Shown here: piece by piece, positions 55,634-64,000 of the stretch | How the letters are laid out: each line of letters opens with the position of its first letter | Position numbering within the stretch: position 1 is the first letter of the stretch | Source: Curtobacterium guangdongense | GTDB lineage: Bacteria > Actinomycetota > Actinomycetes > Actinomycetales > Microbacteriaceae | Length of the DNA stretch: 64,000 nucleotides | Direction: 5' to 3' | NCBI RefSeq assembly: GCF_049341845.1 | Contig: NZ_JBMPIT010000003.1 | Location: forward strand, 351,227-415,226 | Program-made: the position numbers and the translations under genes | Notes under the pieces: model-generated | The model's database searches: none | Seen by the model: only the letters and a program-made list of their open reading frames with translations | What the model was told of the DNA's origin: nothing

Positions 55634-57346
55634 ATGTCGGCAGACGAGCAGCACTCACGCCGGGCGTTCCTCCGCCGCGCCGGGATCGGTGCCGCCGGCG
55701 CCGCCGTCGGCGCGGGCGCGGTCGGTGCGGCGGCGGCCTACGACCGGCGCACGCAGGACGAGCGGTACGGGTTCACCCCGCTGCCGGAACGTCGTGAACC
55801 CGGCTTCGACCACGTCGTGGTCCTGATGTTCGAGAACCGCAGCTTCGACCACGTGCTCGGCCGGTTGTACACCGACGACGAGCTCGGCGAGGGGCAGTCG
55901 TTCGAAGGGCTGCAGTCCGGGCTGTACGCGAACACCGCCCCCGACGGCACCGTCGTCCCCGCACACGTCTACGAGGGATCGACCGACGACGTCATGTCGC
56001 AGCCGGACCCCGACCCGGGCGAGTTCTACCCGCACGTCAACACGCAGTGGTTCGGCGTGGTCGACCCGGCGTCGAACGAGCGCCCAGAGCAGCACGGGTA
56101 CGCGGCACCGTACAACGCACCGTCGGACACGAGCGCGCCGCCGATGTCGGGCTTCGTCCACGACTACGTCGTCAACTACCGCATCGAACGGGGCAGGGAG
56201 CCCACGGTCGCCGAGTACTCGCGCGTGATGGGCGGCTTCTCCCCCGAGATGCTGCCGGTGTTCTCGACGCTCGCGAAGTCCTTCGCGGTGTACGACCACT
56301 GGCACTGCGCGGTCCCCTCCCAGACGTTCTGCAACCGGTCGTTCTTCCACGCCAGCACCTCGCACGGATTCGTCACGAACACCCGGGAAGGCGGTCCGCA
56401 GAAGTGGCTCGACGCCCCGGACGTGCCGACGATCTTCAACCGGCTCGAGGACGCGGGGAAGACCTGGCGCGTGTACTTCGACGCCGAGCAGGTCGTCTCC
56501 CTGACCGGGTTCCTGCACGCGCCGTCGATCGAGCGGTACTGGAAGACGAACTTCCGCAGCATGGAGCAGTTCCACGCGGACGCGGCGAACGGCGACCTGC
56601 CCGACTACGCGTTCGTCGAGCCCCGGATGGTGTTCGACCACAACGACATGCACCCGCCGCAGAACCGGCCGAAGGTCGTCGAGGTGCCGGGCGAGGAGCC
56701 GTACGACAGCGCGATGTCCGACGTCCGGGCCGCGGAGGCCCTGCTCGCCGAGGTCTACGGCGCGGTCCGCGGCGGCCGTTCGACGCGGGGCTCCAACGCG
56801 GTCAACACCGCACTCGTCGTGACGTTCGACGAGCACGGCGGCATCTACGACCACGTGCCACCGCCGGGGGCCGTCCCGCCCTCGGGGAAGCCGGCCCCCG
56901 GCGAGATGGGGTTCACCTTCGACCGGCTCGGTGGTCGCGTACCGACGTTCGTCGTGTCCGCGTACACGGAGCCGGGCACGATCGTGAACGACCCGATGCA
57001 CCACGCCGCGATCGTGCACACGCTGACGCAGCAGCACGGACTCGAGCCGGTCACGCACCGGGACGCCGGGGCCCGCGGCATCCAGAACGTCCTAAACCGG
57101 AAGGTCCCCCGGCAGCCGCAGCTCTGGCCGGACGTCGCGAAGCCGTACGTCCCGCGGAACCCGGAGCGTTCGCGGACGGGACCCGGCGACCGGGAGCGCC
57201 GACGGCCGTTGACCGCGCCGGGCAAGGGGTTGCTCGGGCTGCTACTGGCGAAGTACGAGCCGGACGCGCCGGAGCCGCAGACGTTCGGCGACGCCTACGA
57301 CGTGCTGACGAAGCACGGCATGGGCTTGTTCGGCGACCGCGACTGA
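55634..57346 (+). CDS. TAT-exported phosphoesterase (phospholipase C / acid phosphatase AcpA-like)
   Basis: 570 residues. Twin-arginine signal SRRAFLRRAG (about 8-17). Phosphoesterase-family motifs: FENRSFDHVLG near residue 70, NRSFFHASTSHG (nucleophile Ser/Thr area) and TFDEHGGIYDHVPPP near residue 395 (metal ligands). Likely releases phosphate from phospholipids or organic phosphates outside the cell. ATG at 55634 has CACACT 6 nt upstream. Confidence 0.92.
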   Translation: MSADEQHSRRAFLRRAGIGAAGAAVGAGAVGAAAAYDRRTQDERYGFTPLPERREPGFDHVVVLMFENRSFDHVLGRLYTDDELGEGQSFEGLQSGLYANTAPDGTVVPAHVYEGSTDDVMSQPDPDPGEFYPHVNTQWFGVVDPASNERPEQHGYAAPYNAPSDTSAPPMSGFVHDYVVNYRIERGREPTVAEYSRVMGGFSPEMLPVFSTLAKSFAVYDHWHCAVPSQTFCNRSFFHASTSHGFVTNTREGGPQKWLDAPDVPTIFNRLEDAGKTWRVYFDAEQVVSLTGFLHAPSIERYWKTNFRSMEQFHADAANGDLPDYAFVEPRMVFDHNDMHPPQNRPKVVEVPGEEPYDSAMSDVRAAEALLAEVYGAVRGGRSTRGSNAVNTALVVTFDEHGGIYDHVPPPGAVPPSGKPAPGEMGFTFDRLGGRVPTFVVSAYTEPGTIVNDPMHHAAIVHTLTQQHGLEPVTHRDAGARGIQNVLNRKVPRQPQLWPDVAKPYVPRNPERSRTGPGDRERRRPLTAPGKGLLGLLLAKYEPDAPEPQTFGDAYDVLTKHGMGLFGDRD

Positions 57347-57349
57347 CGA

Positions 57350-58207
57350 TCAGAGCTTCGCGTACTTCGCGCGGAAGAAGCTGTAGACGCCGAACGCCAG
57401 GAACCCGATCCCGATCGCGATCAGCACGAACACCCCGCCGGGCATCCGGTGCAGGGCGTCGAAGGCCCCGTCGAGCCCGGTCGCCTGGTCCGGGTCGCTC
57501 CGGAAGGCGGCGACAGCGACGAGCACGCCGACGATGACGACCGCGACGCCCTTCGCGACGTAGCCGACCACGGCGACGACGGTCAGGGGCCGCTCGACCG
57601 ACTTCGGCGGGGTGACGAGCTGCTTCCGGTACGAGCGGCGGATGCCGATGACGACGAGGCCGATCCCGATCGCGATGGCGATCGCGGCGACGAGCAGCAG
57701 CAGGAACACCCCGCCCGGTGTCGCCAACGCCTGCGCGGCGGCGCTCTTCGTCGACCCGGACGAGCTCTTGCCGGCACCGAGCGCGTACGACCCGGCCGAG
57801 TACCCGATGACGCCGTAGACGACGGCCTTGCCGATGTTCTTCGCCCGGTTCAGCCAGGCCCGGGTGCTGTCGGTCCGGCCGCCGATGACCGCTTCGAGCA
57901 CGAGGCGCAGGCACAGCGCCGCGGTGCCGACGGCGACGATCCAGAGCAGCACGACGCCCCCGGGGACCGCGGCGATCTGCGCCAGTGCTCCCGACTGGTC
58001 GGTCTCGCCGGACTGCGATCCCTGCGAGCCGCTCCCGGCCGCGGCGTCACCGATCCCGAGCAGGATCGCCAGGTACCCGATGAGCAGGTGCACGACACCG
58101 CTGCCGACGAACCCGCCGCGCGCCAGCAGCTCGAACCAGCGGCTGTCGGCGGCGCGTCTCGCCTGTCGTCCGGTCTCACGGGCAGCCTGTTCGGCGGTGT
58201 CACTCAT
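57350..58207 (-). CDS. DUF1206 membrane protein
   Basis: 285 residues with six helices in three two-helix repeats (about 26-48/72-98, 118-140/165-188, 210-232/255-275), which matches DUF1206. Function unknown. ATG at 58207. Its stop lies 3 bp from the convergent phosphoesterase stop. Confidence 0.88.
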   Translation of the reverse strand: MSDTAEQAARETGRQARRAADSRWFELLARGGFVGSGVVHLLIGYLAILLGIGDAAAGSGSQGSQSGETDQSGALAQIAAVPGGVVLLWIVAVGTAALCLRLVLEAVIGGRTDSTRAWLNRAKNIGKAVVYGVIGYSAGSYALGAGKSSSGSTKSAAAQALATPGGVFLLLLVAAIAIAIGIGLVVIGIRRSYRKQLVTPPKSVERPLTVVAVVGYVAKGVAVVIVGVLVAVAAFRSDPDQATGLDGAFDALHRMPGGVFVLIAIGIGFLAFGVYSFFRAKYAKL

Positions 58208-58296
58208 GCCCACGACACTGCCCGTCGGCGCTGGACGTGTCCGGCACACGAGCGGACGCGTCGCCGCGTCGTCGTCGGCGTACGACATGCGACGAC

Positions 58297-58302
58297 TAGC
58301 GT
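58297..58302 (+). promoter_or_regulatory. -10 box for sensor kinase gene
   Basis: TAGCGT, 7 nt before the GTG at 58310. Confidence 0.5.
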
Positions 58303-58309
58303 GGCCGGC

Positions 58310-59701
58310 GTGCAGAGACGACGGGTGTCGAGCAACGCGGCGTCGACCGCCGACGGCCCGGTCGTGGTCGTCCGCGCCGATCCAGGCCGTCGGCCGCGTC
58401 GCGCTGCTGTCCCGTGGCGACGTGTCCTGACCGGCGTCGTCGTCGCCGCGGTGGTCGGCGGGCTCCTCGTCGCGACGGCGGGGACCCTGGTCTCGCAGCG
58501 GATCGCCGAGTGGCTCGCGGTGCGCAACGCGACCACGGACACCGCGACGCTCGCTCGCGCGGTCATCGAACCGGCACTGGACGACGCGATCGCCGACGAG
58601 ACGGTGGACGCCGCCGATCGGACGGCCGCGCGGGACCGGCTGGCCACCGCGGTGGACCACGCGCTCCCCGGTGACACGGCGGTGCGCGTGAAGGTCTGGG
58701 ACCGGGACGGCACGATCCTCTGGTCGGACGAGCCGCGGTTGGTCGGCGAGCGCTTCACGCTGTCGGGCGACGACCTCGACGCGCTGCTCACCGACGAGTC
58801 GGACGCCGAGGTGTCCGACCTCGACGAGCCCGAGAACCGCTACGAACGCGGCGGTGGACCGTTGCTGGAGGCCTACCAGGCGGTGCACACCCCGTCGGGC
58901 CGTCCGCTGCTGTTCGAGGTCTACTACCGCTACGACGACGTCCTGGCGAGCGCCGCCCGCCTCCGATCAGCCTTCGCGGGACTCGCGTTCGGCACGGTCG
59001 GTGTCGTGCTCGGCCTGCTCGTGCCGGTGATGCTCTGGCTGCTCGTCCGGATCCGGGACGGCCAGCGCGAACGGGAGCGGTTGCTCGTCCGTGCGCTCGA
59101 CGCCCAGACCGAGGAACGGCGACGGGTCGCCGCGGAACTGCACGACGGCGCCGTGCAGGACGTCGCCGGTCTGGCCATGTCCCTCGGAGCGGCCGGGGAC
59201 CCCGCTCTCCGCGAGGCCGCCGGCACCCTGCGAGGCGCCGTGTCGTCGCTGCGCTCCTCGCTCTCCGCGATCCGACCGGCAGCGCCGGAGCAGGACGGCC
59301 TCGGCAGGGCGCTCGACGATGCCTGCGCCCGAGCCAGGAGCGTCGGGCTCGAGACCGTCCTCCGCGTACCGGATCCGGTCACGGCGAGCCCGGCCGCGCT
59401 GCACACGGTCGTGCGGTTCGTGCGCGAGGCCGTCGCGAACACGGTGGTGCACGCCCGGGCGACGACGGTCAGGGTGACGATCACGACGACCCCCGTCGAG
59501 TTGGTCGTCGCGGTCTCGGACGACGGCGTCGGGTTCGAGGCGGACGAGGTCCTCGCGCAGCAGCGGGACGGCCACCTCGGCACCACGCTCCTGCGGCAGC
59601 ACGCGATCGACGTCGGCGGATCGCTGACCCTCCGGACCGCTCCGGATGCCGGCACGACATGGGAGCTCCGCGTCCCGACGGACACCGAGGCGATCGCATG
59701 A
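58310..59701 (+). CDS. Sensor histidine kinase (HPK7 type) with extracellular sensor
   Basis: 463 residues. Two helices (about 38-60 and 225-247) flank an extracellular domain (62-222) with Asp/Glu-rich loops; HisKA_3 with H278 in AAELHDGAVQDVAGLA and an ATPase domain with FVREAVANTVVHA and DDGVGF. Cognate of the next gene, overlapping by 4 nt. Leaderless start. Confidence 0.9.
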   Translation: MQRRRVSSNAASTADGPVVVVRADPGRRPRRAAVPWRRVLTGVVVAAVVGGLLVATAGTLVSQRIAEWLAVRNATTDTATLARAVIEPALDDAIADETVDAADRTAARDRLATAVDHALPGDTAVRVKVWDRDGTILWSDEPRLVGERFTLSGDDLDALLTDESDAEVSDLDEPENRYERGGGPLLEAYQAVHTPSGRPLLFEVYYRYDDVLASAARLRSAFAGLAFGTVGVVLGLLVPVMLWLLVRIRDGQRERERLLVRALDAQTEERRRVAAELHDGAVQDVAGLAMSLGAAGDPALREAAGTLRGAVSSLRSSLSAIRPAAPEQDGLGRALDDACARARSVGLETVLRVPDPVTASPAALHTVVRFVREAVANTVVHARATTVRVTITTTPVELVVAVSDDGVGFEADEVLAQQRDGHLGTTLLRQHAIDVGGSLTLRTAPDAGTTWELRVPTDTEAIA

Positions 59702-60336
59702 GGGTCATGGTCGTCGACGACCACGCGCTCGTCCGCAGCGGTCTCCGCGCAGTCCTCGGCACGACGGACGACTGCACGGTCGTCGGCGAGGCTGGAACGG
59801 GCGAGGAGGCGCTCGACGTCGCCGCCGAGGTCACGCCGGACGTCGTCGTGATGGACCTGTCGATGCCGGGCATCGGCGGGGTCGCCGCGACCGCGGAACT
59901 CCGCGCGCGGTTCCCGGGGCTCCGGGTGCTCGTGCTGACGACCTTCGCCGACGACGACCGCGTGCGCGCTGCGCTGTCGGCGGGTGCGACGGGGTACCTG
60001 CTGAAGGACGCGGCCCCCGACGACGTCGTGCGAGCGGTCCGTGCGGCAGCGCGCGACGAGGTGCCGATCGATCCGCGGGTGGCCCGCTCGCTCCTCCCGC
60101 GCATGCGCGACGCCGACATGCGCGATCCGCGCTCGAGCGCCTCGGGCCCCGACATCCCGCCACGAGAACGCGACGTCCTCGTCCTCGTGGCCCGTGGCAT
60201 GTCGAACAAGCAGATCGGGACGGCCCTCGGCATCGCGGAACGCACCGTCAAGGCCCACCTCGGCAACGTGTTCCGACGGATCGGCGTCACCGACCGGACG
60301 AGCGCCGCGCTCTGGGCCCGCGACCACGGGTACTAG
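59698..60336 (+). CDS. NarL-family response regulator
   Basis: 212 residues. Receiver with D53 (VMDLSMPGIGG) and LLKDAA; LuxR HTH at about 150-205 (LVARGMSNKQIGTALGIAERTVKAH). Partner of the preceding kinase. A secreted protein gene follows and is a candidate target. Confidence 0.94.
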   Translation: MRVMVVDDHALVRSGLRAVLGTTDDCTVVGEAGTGEEALDVAAEVTPDVVVMDLSMPGIGGVAATAELRARFPGLRVLVLTTFADDDRVRAALSAGATGYLLKDAAPDDVVRAVRAAARDEVPIDPRVARSLLPRMRDADMRDPRSSASGPDIPPRERDVLVLVARGMSNKQIGTALGIAERTVKAHLGNVFRRIGVTDRTSAALWARDHGY

Positions 60337-60424
60337 CCCGAAGGTCCGATGGCGCCGCGGAGAGACGCACCGCAGGATCGACAGCGCGGGCGACGGTCGC
60401 CCGCACGGCCCCCTGGAGGTCCCC

Positions 60425-61288
60425 ATGTCCACCGCACCCACCCGTCGTGTCGCCGGCATCGCCGCCGCCGTCGCAGCGGTCACGATCGCGGCCGTCGCCC
60501 TGGTGGGCGTCGCGCCCGCCAGCGCGTCCGGCAAGACGTCGACCGGCGGCGACTACGCCGTCACGATCAACGGCACCACCACGAACCCGGCGAGCGGCAA
60601 GGACTTCAAGGCGAAGGACCTCGCGGTCTCCGGCACGATCAAGGTCCGCGGGATCCACAACGGGTTCGACATCCGCGTCGCCGACCTCGGCGTGTACGAC
60701 TACACGCTCACCGGCGCCCCGGACACGCAGCGCATGGTGACGAAGCCGACCGTGGTGTTCGCCTCGAAGATCCCATCGCTGACCCCGGCGCAGCTGTCCG
60801 GCACGAAGCTGTCCCAGCTCGAGGTGCGCGACGACACCCTCACCGCGATCTTCGCCACGGGTGCCGGGAAGTTCAAGATCCAGGCGAAGGACGGCGCACA
60901 GGGCGGCATCTTCCAGATGGAGACCGAGTTCGCCGGCCCCGTCACCTTCACGCACACGCTCGGCGACGGCCTGTTCTACTTCACGAACCCGTACACCGGC
61001 AAGGTCAACTTCGGTGACGGCACCCCGGCCGTCACCTCGGGCTCGGGCTCGCACCAGATGCTCCTCGGCAAGGACTCGCCGCAGGTCGCGACGAAGACCT
61101 CGCAGACCGCGACGACGACCACGTGGACGGTCCAGCCCGGTGGTCGCCTCGGTGGTGTCCTCGGCGAGGACGCGGTCGAACTGAGCGCCGGTGCGACGAA
61201 CTGCACCAGCCAGTGCCAGGCACAGAACCAGATCCGCGGATCGCTGCCGGTCCCGCCGGACCCGGTGGACCCGACCCCGCTCGGCTGA
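60425..61288 (+). CDS. Secreted protein of unknown function
   Basis: 287 residues. Signal peptide (about 1-35, APASASG cleavage), a long beta-rich domain, two cysteines late in the protein (TNCTSQCQAQ) that could form a disulfide, and a Pro-rich tail (PVPPDPVDPTPLG). GGAGG precedes the ATG. I recognise no family. Its place after a two-component pair suggests regulated secretion. Confidence 0.75.
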   Translation: MSTAPTRRVAGIAAAVAAVTIAAVALVGVAPASASGKTSTGGDYAVTINGTTTNPASGKDFKAKDLAVSGTIKVRGIHNGFDIRVADLGVYDYTLTGAPDTQRMVTKPTVVFASKIPSLTPAQLSGTKLSQLEVRDDTLTAIFATGAGKFKIQAKDGAQGGIFQMETEFAGPVTFTHTLGDGLFYFTNPYTGKVNFGDGTPAVTSGSGSHQMLLGKDSPQVATKTSQTATTTTWTVQPGGRLGGVLGEDAVELSAGATNCTSQCQAQNQIRGSLPVPPDPVDPTPLG

Positions 61289-61313
61289 GCGGTCACGTCC
61301 CGTCGCGAGGTAA

Positions 61314-61355
61314 GGACTGGAGGCTCGGTGCCAGCTGGCACCGAGCCTCCAGTCC
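61314..61355. repeat. Palindrome B beyond secreted-protein gene
   Basis: Perfect 21-bp arms: GGACTGGAGGCTCGGTGCC then CAGCTG at the centre, and the inverse. The central part, GGAGGCTCGGTGCCAGCTGG, is nearly that of the copy at 1964. Confidence 0.88.
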
Positions 61356-61430
61356 GTCCGCATGGCCGCAGGGCGCAGCCGGGGTACGACCGGAACGGCT
61401 CGCCCCAGGCACCGCGGGCACCATGGGTGC

Positions 61431-63248
61431 ATGTCGCAACGCACCCGAGACACCCCCGACGTCGACCGGACCGCGGAGCGGACCGACGGGTACGCCCCGC
61501 TCCGGTCCTACGCGGCGATCGGGGACGGCCGCACCGTGGCACTCATCGCCCGGGACGGACGGATCGACTGGCTGCCGATCCCGTCGATGGACTCGCCGCC
61601 CGTGTTCGCGAGCATCCTCGACGCCGAGGACGGCGGCCACGTGGCGCTCCGGCCGGTGGACCACGACGCACGGGTCGACCGCGAGTACATCCCCGGGACG
61701 AACGTCCTGGTCACGACGTGGACGACGGACACCGGACGCTGCACCGTCACGGATGCGATGGTCACCGGTGTGGCGGGACGCCTGCCGTGGGCCGAGATCG
61801 GGCGCTGCGTGCAGGGCGTCGAGGGGACGGTGGAGCTCGAGTGGGCCGTGGTCCCCGGCACGCTGCTGCACACCGCGGAACCGAAGCGCCTGGACACCGT
61901 CAACGGCTCGGTGATCGGCGTCGACGGCGTGACGATCGCGATCGTCGAGAAGGGGTTCGACCCGGTGCACGAGGACGGCCCCCGCTTCTCCGGTCGGTTC
62001 AGCACCACGGAGGGCTCGAAGCACATCCTGACGATCGTCGGGACCCTCGACGAACCGATCTTCCTGCCGGAACCCGAGCTCACCATGCAGGGCATCGACC
62101 GGACCATCGAGAACTGGGCAACCTGGTCGAGGGAGTTCAACTACGACGGCCCGTGGGCGGACGCCGTGCAGCGGAGCGCCCTCGCGCTGAAGCTCCTGAT
62201 CTTCTCCCCGACCGGAGCGATCGCCGCTGCGCCGACGACGAGCCTCCCCGAGGATCGGACCGGCGGGAAGAACTGGGACTACCGGTTCGCCTGGGTCCGC
62301 GACCTGTCCTACACCGTGCACGCGCTGGACCGCTTCGGGCTGCGGGAGGAGACGCACGCCGCGGTGTCGTGGGTGATGCGCACGATCGCGAAGCACGACG
62401 ACGGCATGCCGATCTTCTACACGCTCGAGGGCGAGGTCAGCGACGAGGTCGAGGAGCGCGACGTCCCGGGGTGGAACGGCATCGGACCGGTGACCGAGGG
62501 CAACCGGGCGTCTGGCCAGATGCAGCTCGGCGTCTGGGGCGACGTCTTCGAGATCATGCGGCAGTACGTCCGGCAGGGCAACGTCCTCGACCGCAAGACC
62601 GCTGCGGTGCTCGAGGGCCTCGCCGACGACGCGTGCAAGCAGTGGGAGAAGCCGGACGCCGGCATGTGGGAACTCGAGGACACCCAGCACTACACGACGA
62701 GCAAGATCGGGTGCTGGCAGGCGCTCGACGCGGCCATCGAACTGCACGAGAAGGGGCAGATCGGCGGCAACAGGGACATCTGGGAGAAGAACCGTGGGCT
62801 CATCGCGGACTGGGTCGCCGAGCACGGGTGGAACGAGGAACTCGGCCACTACGTGATGCACCCGGACACCGACGCCCTCGACGCCTCGATCCTCATCCAC
62901 GCGATGTCGGGCTTCGACCGCGGTCCCCGGATGGCCGCGACGATCGACGCGATCCAGGAGCAACTGCAGCACGGCCCGCTCGTGTACCGGTACTCCGGGC
63001 TGGAGGACGAGGAGTCCCCGTTCGTCGCGTGCTCGTTCTGGCTCGCCGCGGCGCTCGCGTGCACCGGCCGGGTCGACGACGCGACAGCGCTCATGGACGA
63101 GATGGTCGACCAGGCGAACGACGTCGGGCTGTTCAGCGAGATGCTCAGCGCGGTGGACGGCGACTTCATGGGCAACCTGCCGCAGGGTCTGTCCCACCTC
63201 GCGCTCATCCAGGCGGCCTTGACGATCGAGGAGCTGTCGGGCGCATGA
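61431..63248 (+). CDS. GH15 glycoside hydrolase (glucoamylase/trehalase type)
   Basis: 605 residues. N-terminal beta-sandwich domain (about 20-240) followed by an (alpha/alpha)6 barrel. DYRFAWVRDLSYTVHAL and GMWELEDTQHYTTSKIGCWQALD hold the substrate-binding and catalytic-acid region. No signal peptide. Probably acts on trehalose or maltooligosaccharides in the cytoplasm. ATG at 61431 has CACCAT 6 nt upstream, a leaderless-type context. Confidence 0.93.
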   Translation: MSQRTRDTPDVDRTAERTDGYAPLRSYAAIGDGRTVALIARDGRIDWLPIPSMDSPPVFASILDAEDGGHVALRPVDHDARVDREYIPGTNVLVTTWTTDTGRCTVTDAMVTGVAGRLPWAEIGRCVQGVEGTVELEWAVVPGTLLHTAEPKRLDTVNGSVIGVDGVTIAIVEKGFDPVHEDGPRFSGRFSTTEGSKHILTIVGTLDEPIFLPEPELTMQGIDRTIENWATWSREFNYDGPWADAVQRSALALKLLIFSPTGAIAAAPTTSLPEDRTGGKNWDYRFAWVRDLSYTVHALDRFGLREETHAAVSWVMRTIAKHDDGMPIFYTLEGEVSDEVEERDVPGWNGIGPVTEGNRASGQMQLGVWGDVFEIMRQYVRQGNVLDRKTAAVLEGLADDACKQWEKPDAGMWELEDTQHYTTSKIGCWQALDAAIELHEKGQIGGNRDIWEKNRGLIADWVAEHGWNEELGHYVMHPDTDALDASILIHAMSGFDRGPRMAATIDAIQEQLQHGPLVYRYSGLEDEESPFVACSFWLAAALACTGRVDDATALMDEMVDQANDVGLFSEMLSAVDGDFMGNLPQGLSHLALIQAALTIEELSGA

Positions 63249-63258
63249 TGGTCTGACG

Positions 63259-63855
63259 ATGAACGACGTCGACGCACGGATGGACCGGCTCAGGAGGGCC
63301 GCTCGCTACCGCTACCAGCAGCTCGTGGAGAGCGAGATCGAACGCGGCTCCCTCGACCCGGACGAGGTGCGAGAGGAACGTCGGCTGCTCAAGGCCGCCG
63401 ACGTCGCGGCGCACGCGAGGGCCCAGATCGAGGAGGCCGAGCGCCGCGGGGTGTTCGAGGGCAACCCGTACCACGGCAAACCCCTGCCGGGGAACGACGG
63501 GCAGCACGACCCGGACTGGTGGATCAAGTCGAAGATCGAACGCGAGGACATCCGCGGCATCGCTCCACCCGCGTTGGCACTCCGCACCGAGGACGCCGAG
63601 CTCGACGATGCCCTCGACGCACTCTCGGTCGAGTCGGACGTGCGCGATGTCCTGGTCGACTTCAACGCCCGCGTGAAGGAGGCCCGGCGCCAGCTCCTCG
63701 GCGGCCCACCGGTCGTGACGCCGCTCCGGGACGTGGACGCCGAGATCTCCGCCTGGCGATCCCGACGGGAGGCCCGTCTCGCGTCCGCAGCGCAGGCTGC
63801 GGAACAGCTGCGGCTCGAGTCCCGGCCACGGCGCTGGTGGCGCCGGCGCGGCTGA
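63259..63855 (+). CDS. DUF1992 (YhdN/DnaJ-homolog-subfamily-C-28-like) protein
   Basis: 198 residues, starting 10 bp after the GH15 gene. QIEEAERRGVFEGNPYHGKPLPG matches the DUF1992 core. Function unknown; related eukaryotic proteins have a J-domain in addition, which is absent here. The C-terminus is basic. Confidence 0.87.
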   Translation: MNDVDARMDRLRRAARYRYQQLVESEIERGSLDPDEVREERRLLKAADVAAHARAQIEEAERRGVFEGNPYHGKPLPGNDGQHDPDWWIKSKIEREDIRGIAPPALALRTEDAELDDALDALSVESDVRDVLVDFNARVKEARRQLLGGPPVVTPLRDVDAEISAWRSRREARLASAAQAAEQLRLESRPRRWWRRRG

Positions 63856-63899
63856 GCCGACCGGCGCCTCCCGTCCGGCTGCCTGCTGAACCGCGGAAG

Positions 63900-63935
63900 G
63901 GACACAGCACCTCGCGGGTGCGAGGTGCTGTGTCC
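63900..63935. terminator. Terminator between DUF1992 and right-edge gene
   Basis: GGACACAGCACCTCGC pairs perfectly with GCGAGGTGCTGTGTCC around GGGT. Suitably placed for both the plus-strand DUF1992 gene and the minus-strand gene entering from the right. Confidence 0.8.
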
Positions 63936-63969
63936 GTTGTGTGGTGCGGTGCGCTTCTGGCGCGGGGTG

Positions 63970-64000
63970 TTACTTGATCTTGGCGGTGATGGTGGCGGTG
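63970..64000 (-). CDS. 3' end of an unidentified minus-strand gene
   Basis: Only the last nine codons are inside the window: TATITAKIK then TAA. The residue pattern suits a beta-strand at the end of an Ig-like or surface protein, but that is a guess. Supported mainly by the terminator between it and DUF1992. Confidence 0.4.
   Translation of the reverse strand, partial: TATITAKIK

Noticed and set aside
63250..63800. GGGAGGCCCGTC inside the DUF1992 gene as another B palindrome
   Set aside because: Only one arm is present and the sequence is part of a well-conserved coding region.

Overview
This is a 64 kb stretch of a high-G+C (around 70%), gene-dense actinobacterial chromosome. Gene content (zinc-free rpmB-rpmG-rpsN cluster, znuACB-zur operon, DasR-like GntR regulator, LAXTG-anchored surface protein, many GTG starts, ATGA/GTGA gene overlaps, apparent leaderless messages) fits Microbacteriaceae; a plant-associated genus such as Curtobacterium is my guess from memory, not something the sequence proves. 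I see no tRNA, rRNA, CRISPR array, insertion sequence or prophage. The window opens inside a UPF0718 permease and ends in the last codons of an unidentified minus-strand gene.

Layout: 1-2 kb, permease fragment, then a TetR repressor divergent from a pair of SMR guanidinium-type exporters with two matching operators between them. 2-12 kb, luciferase-like oxidoreductase, HicB-like small protein, a membrane/surface pair (DUF4436 plus Ig-like anchored protein), PAP2 phosphatase, DUF4383 protein, Pif1-type helicase and a CopD-CtaG fusion. 12-18 kb, HU, the rpmB-rpmG-rpsN cluster, a hydrolase and the znuA-znuC-znuB-zur operon with a Zur box. 18-21 kb, a split PTS (IIC on one strand, IIB-IIA on the other) with its GntR regulator and dre-like sites. 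21-27 kb, a tightly coupled five-gene run: response regulator, histidine kinase, DUF2156 protein, membrane esterase and a small membrane protein. 27-33 kb, GNAT, then aminotransferase-E1alpha-E1beta-E2 (branched-chain keto acid dehydrogenase type). 33-37 kb, LMW phosphatase, purB, a secreted protein and an L,D-transpeptidase. 37-47 kb, LysR/EamA, an epimerase, DUF4166, a CDF metal exporter, a possible secreted BECR-type RNase, two MFS exporters and a LysR. 47-64 kb, LAXTG surface protein, GH13 glucosidase, NADPH-FMN reductase, MarR, Dps, reductase, hydrolase, TAT-exported phosphoesterase, DUF1206, a second kinase/regulator pair with a secreted protein, GH15 hydrolase and DUF1992.

The most unusual content lies between genes. 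Three families of large palindromes sit mainly at gene 3' ends: a composite A+B element (GCGCGTAGGA-type inverted units followed by a GACGGGAGGC stem), free-standing B palindromes, and a roughly 61-nt inverted repeat with 15-nt arms and a constant 31-nt spacer. Two of them have become the C-terminal codons of neighbouring membrane proteins. A second theme is start sites: ten genes have a TANNNT box exactly 6-7 nt before the start codon, the mark of leaderless transcription.
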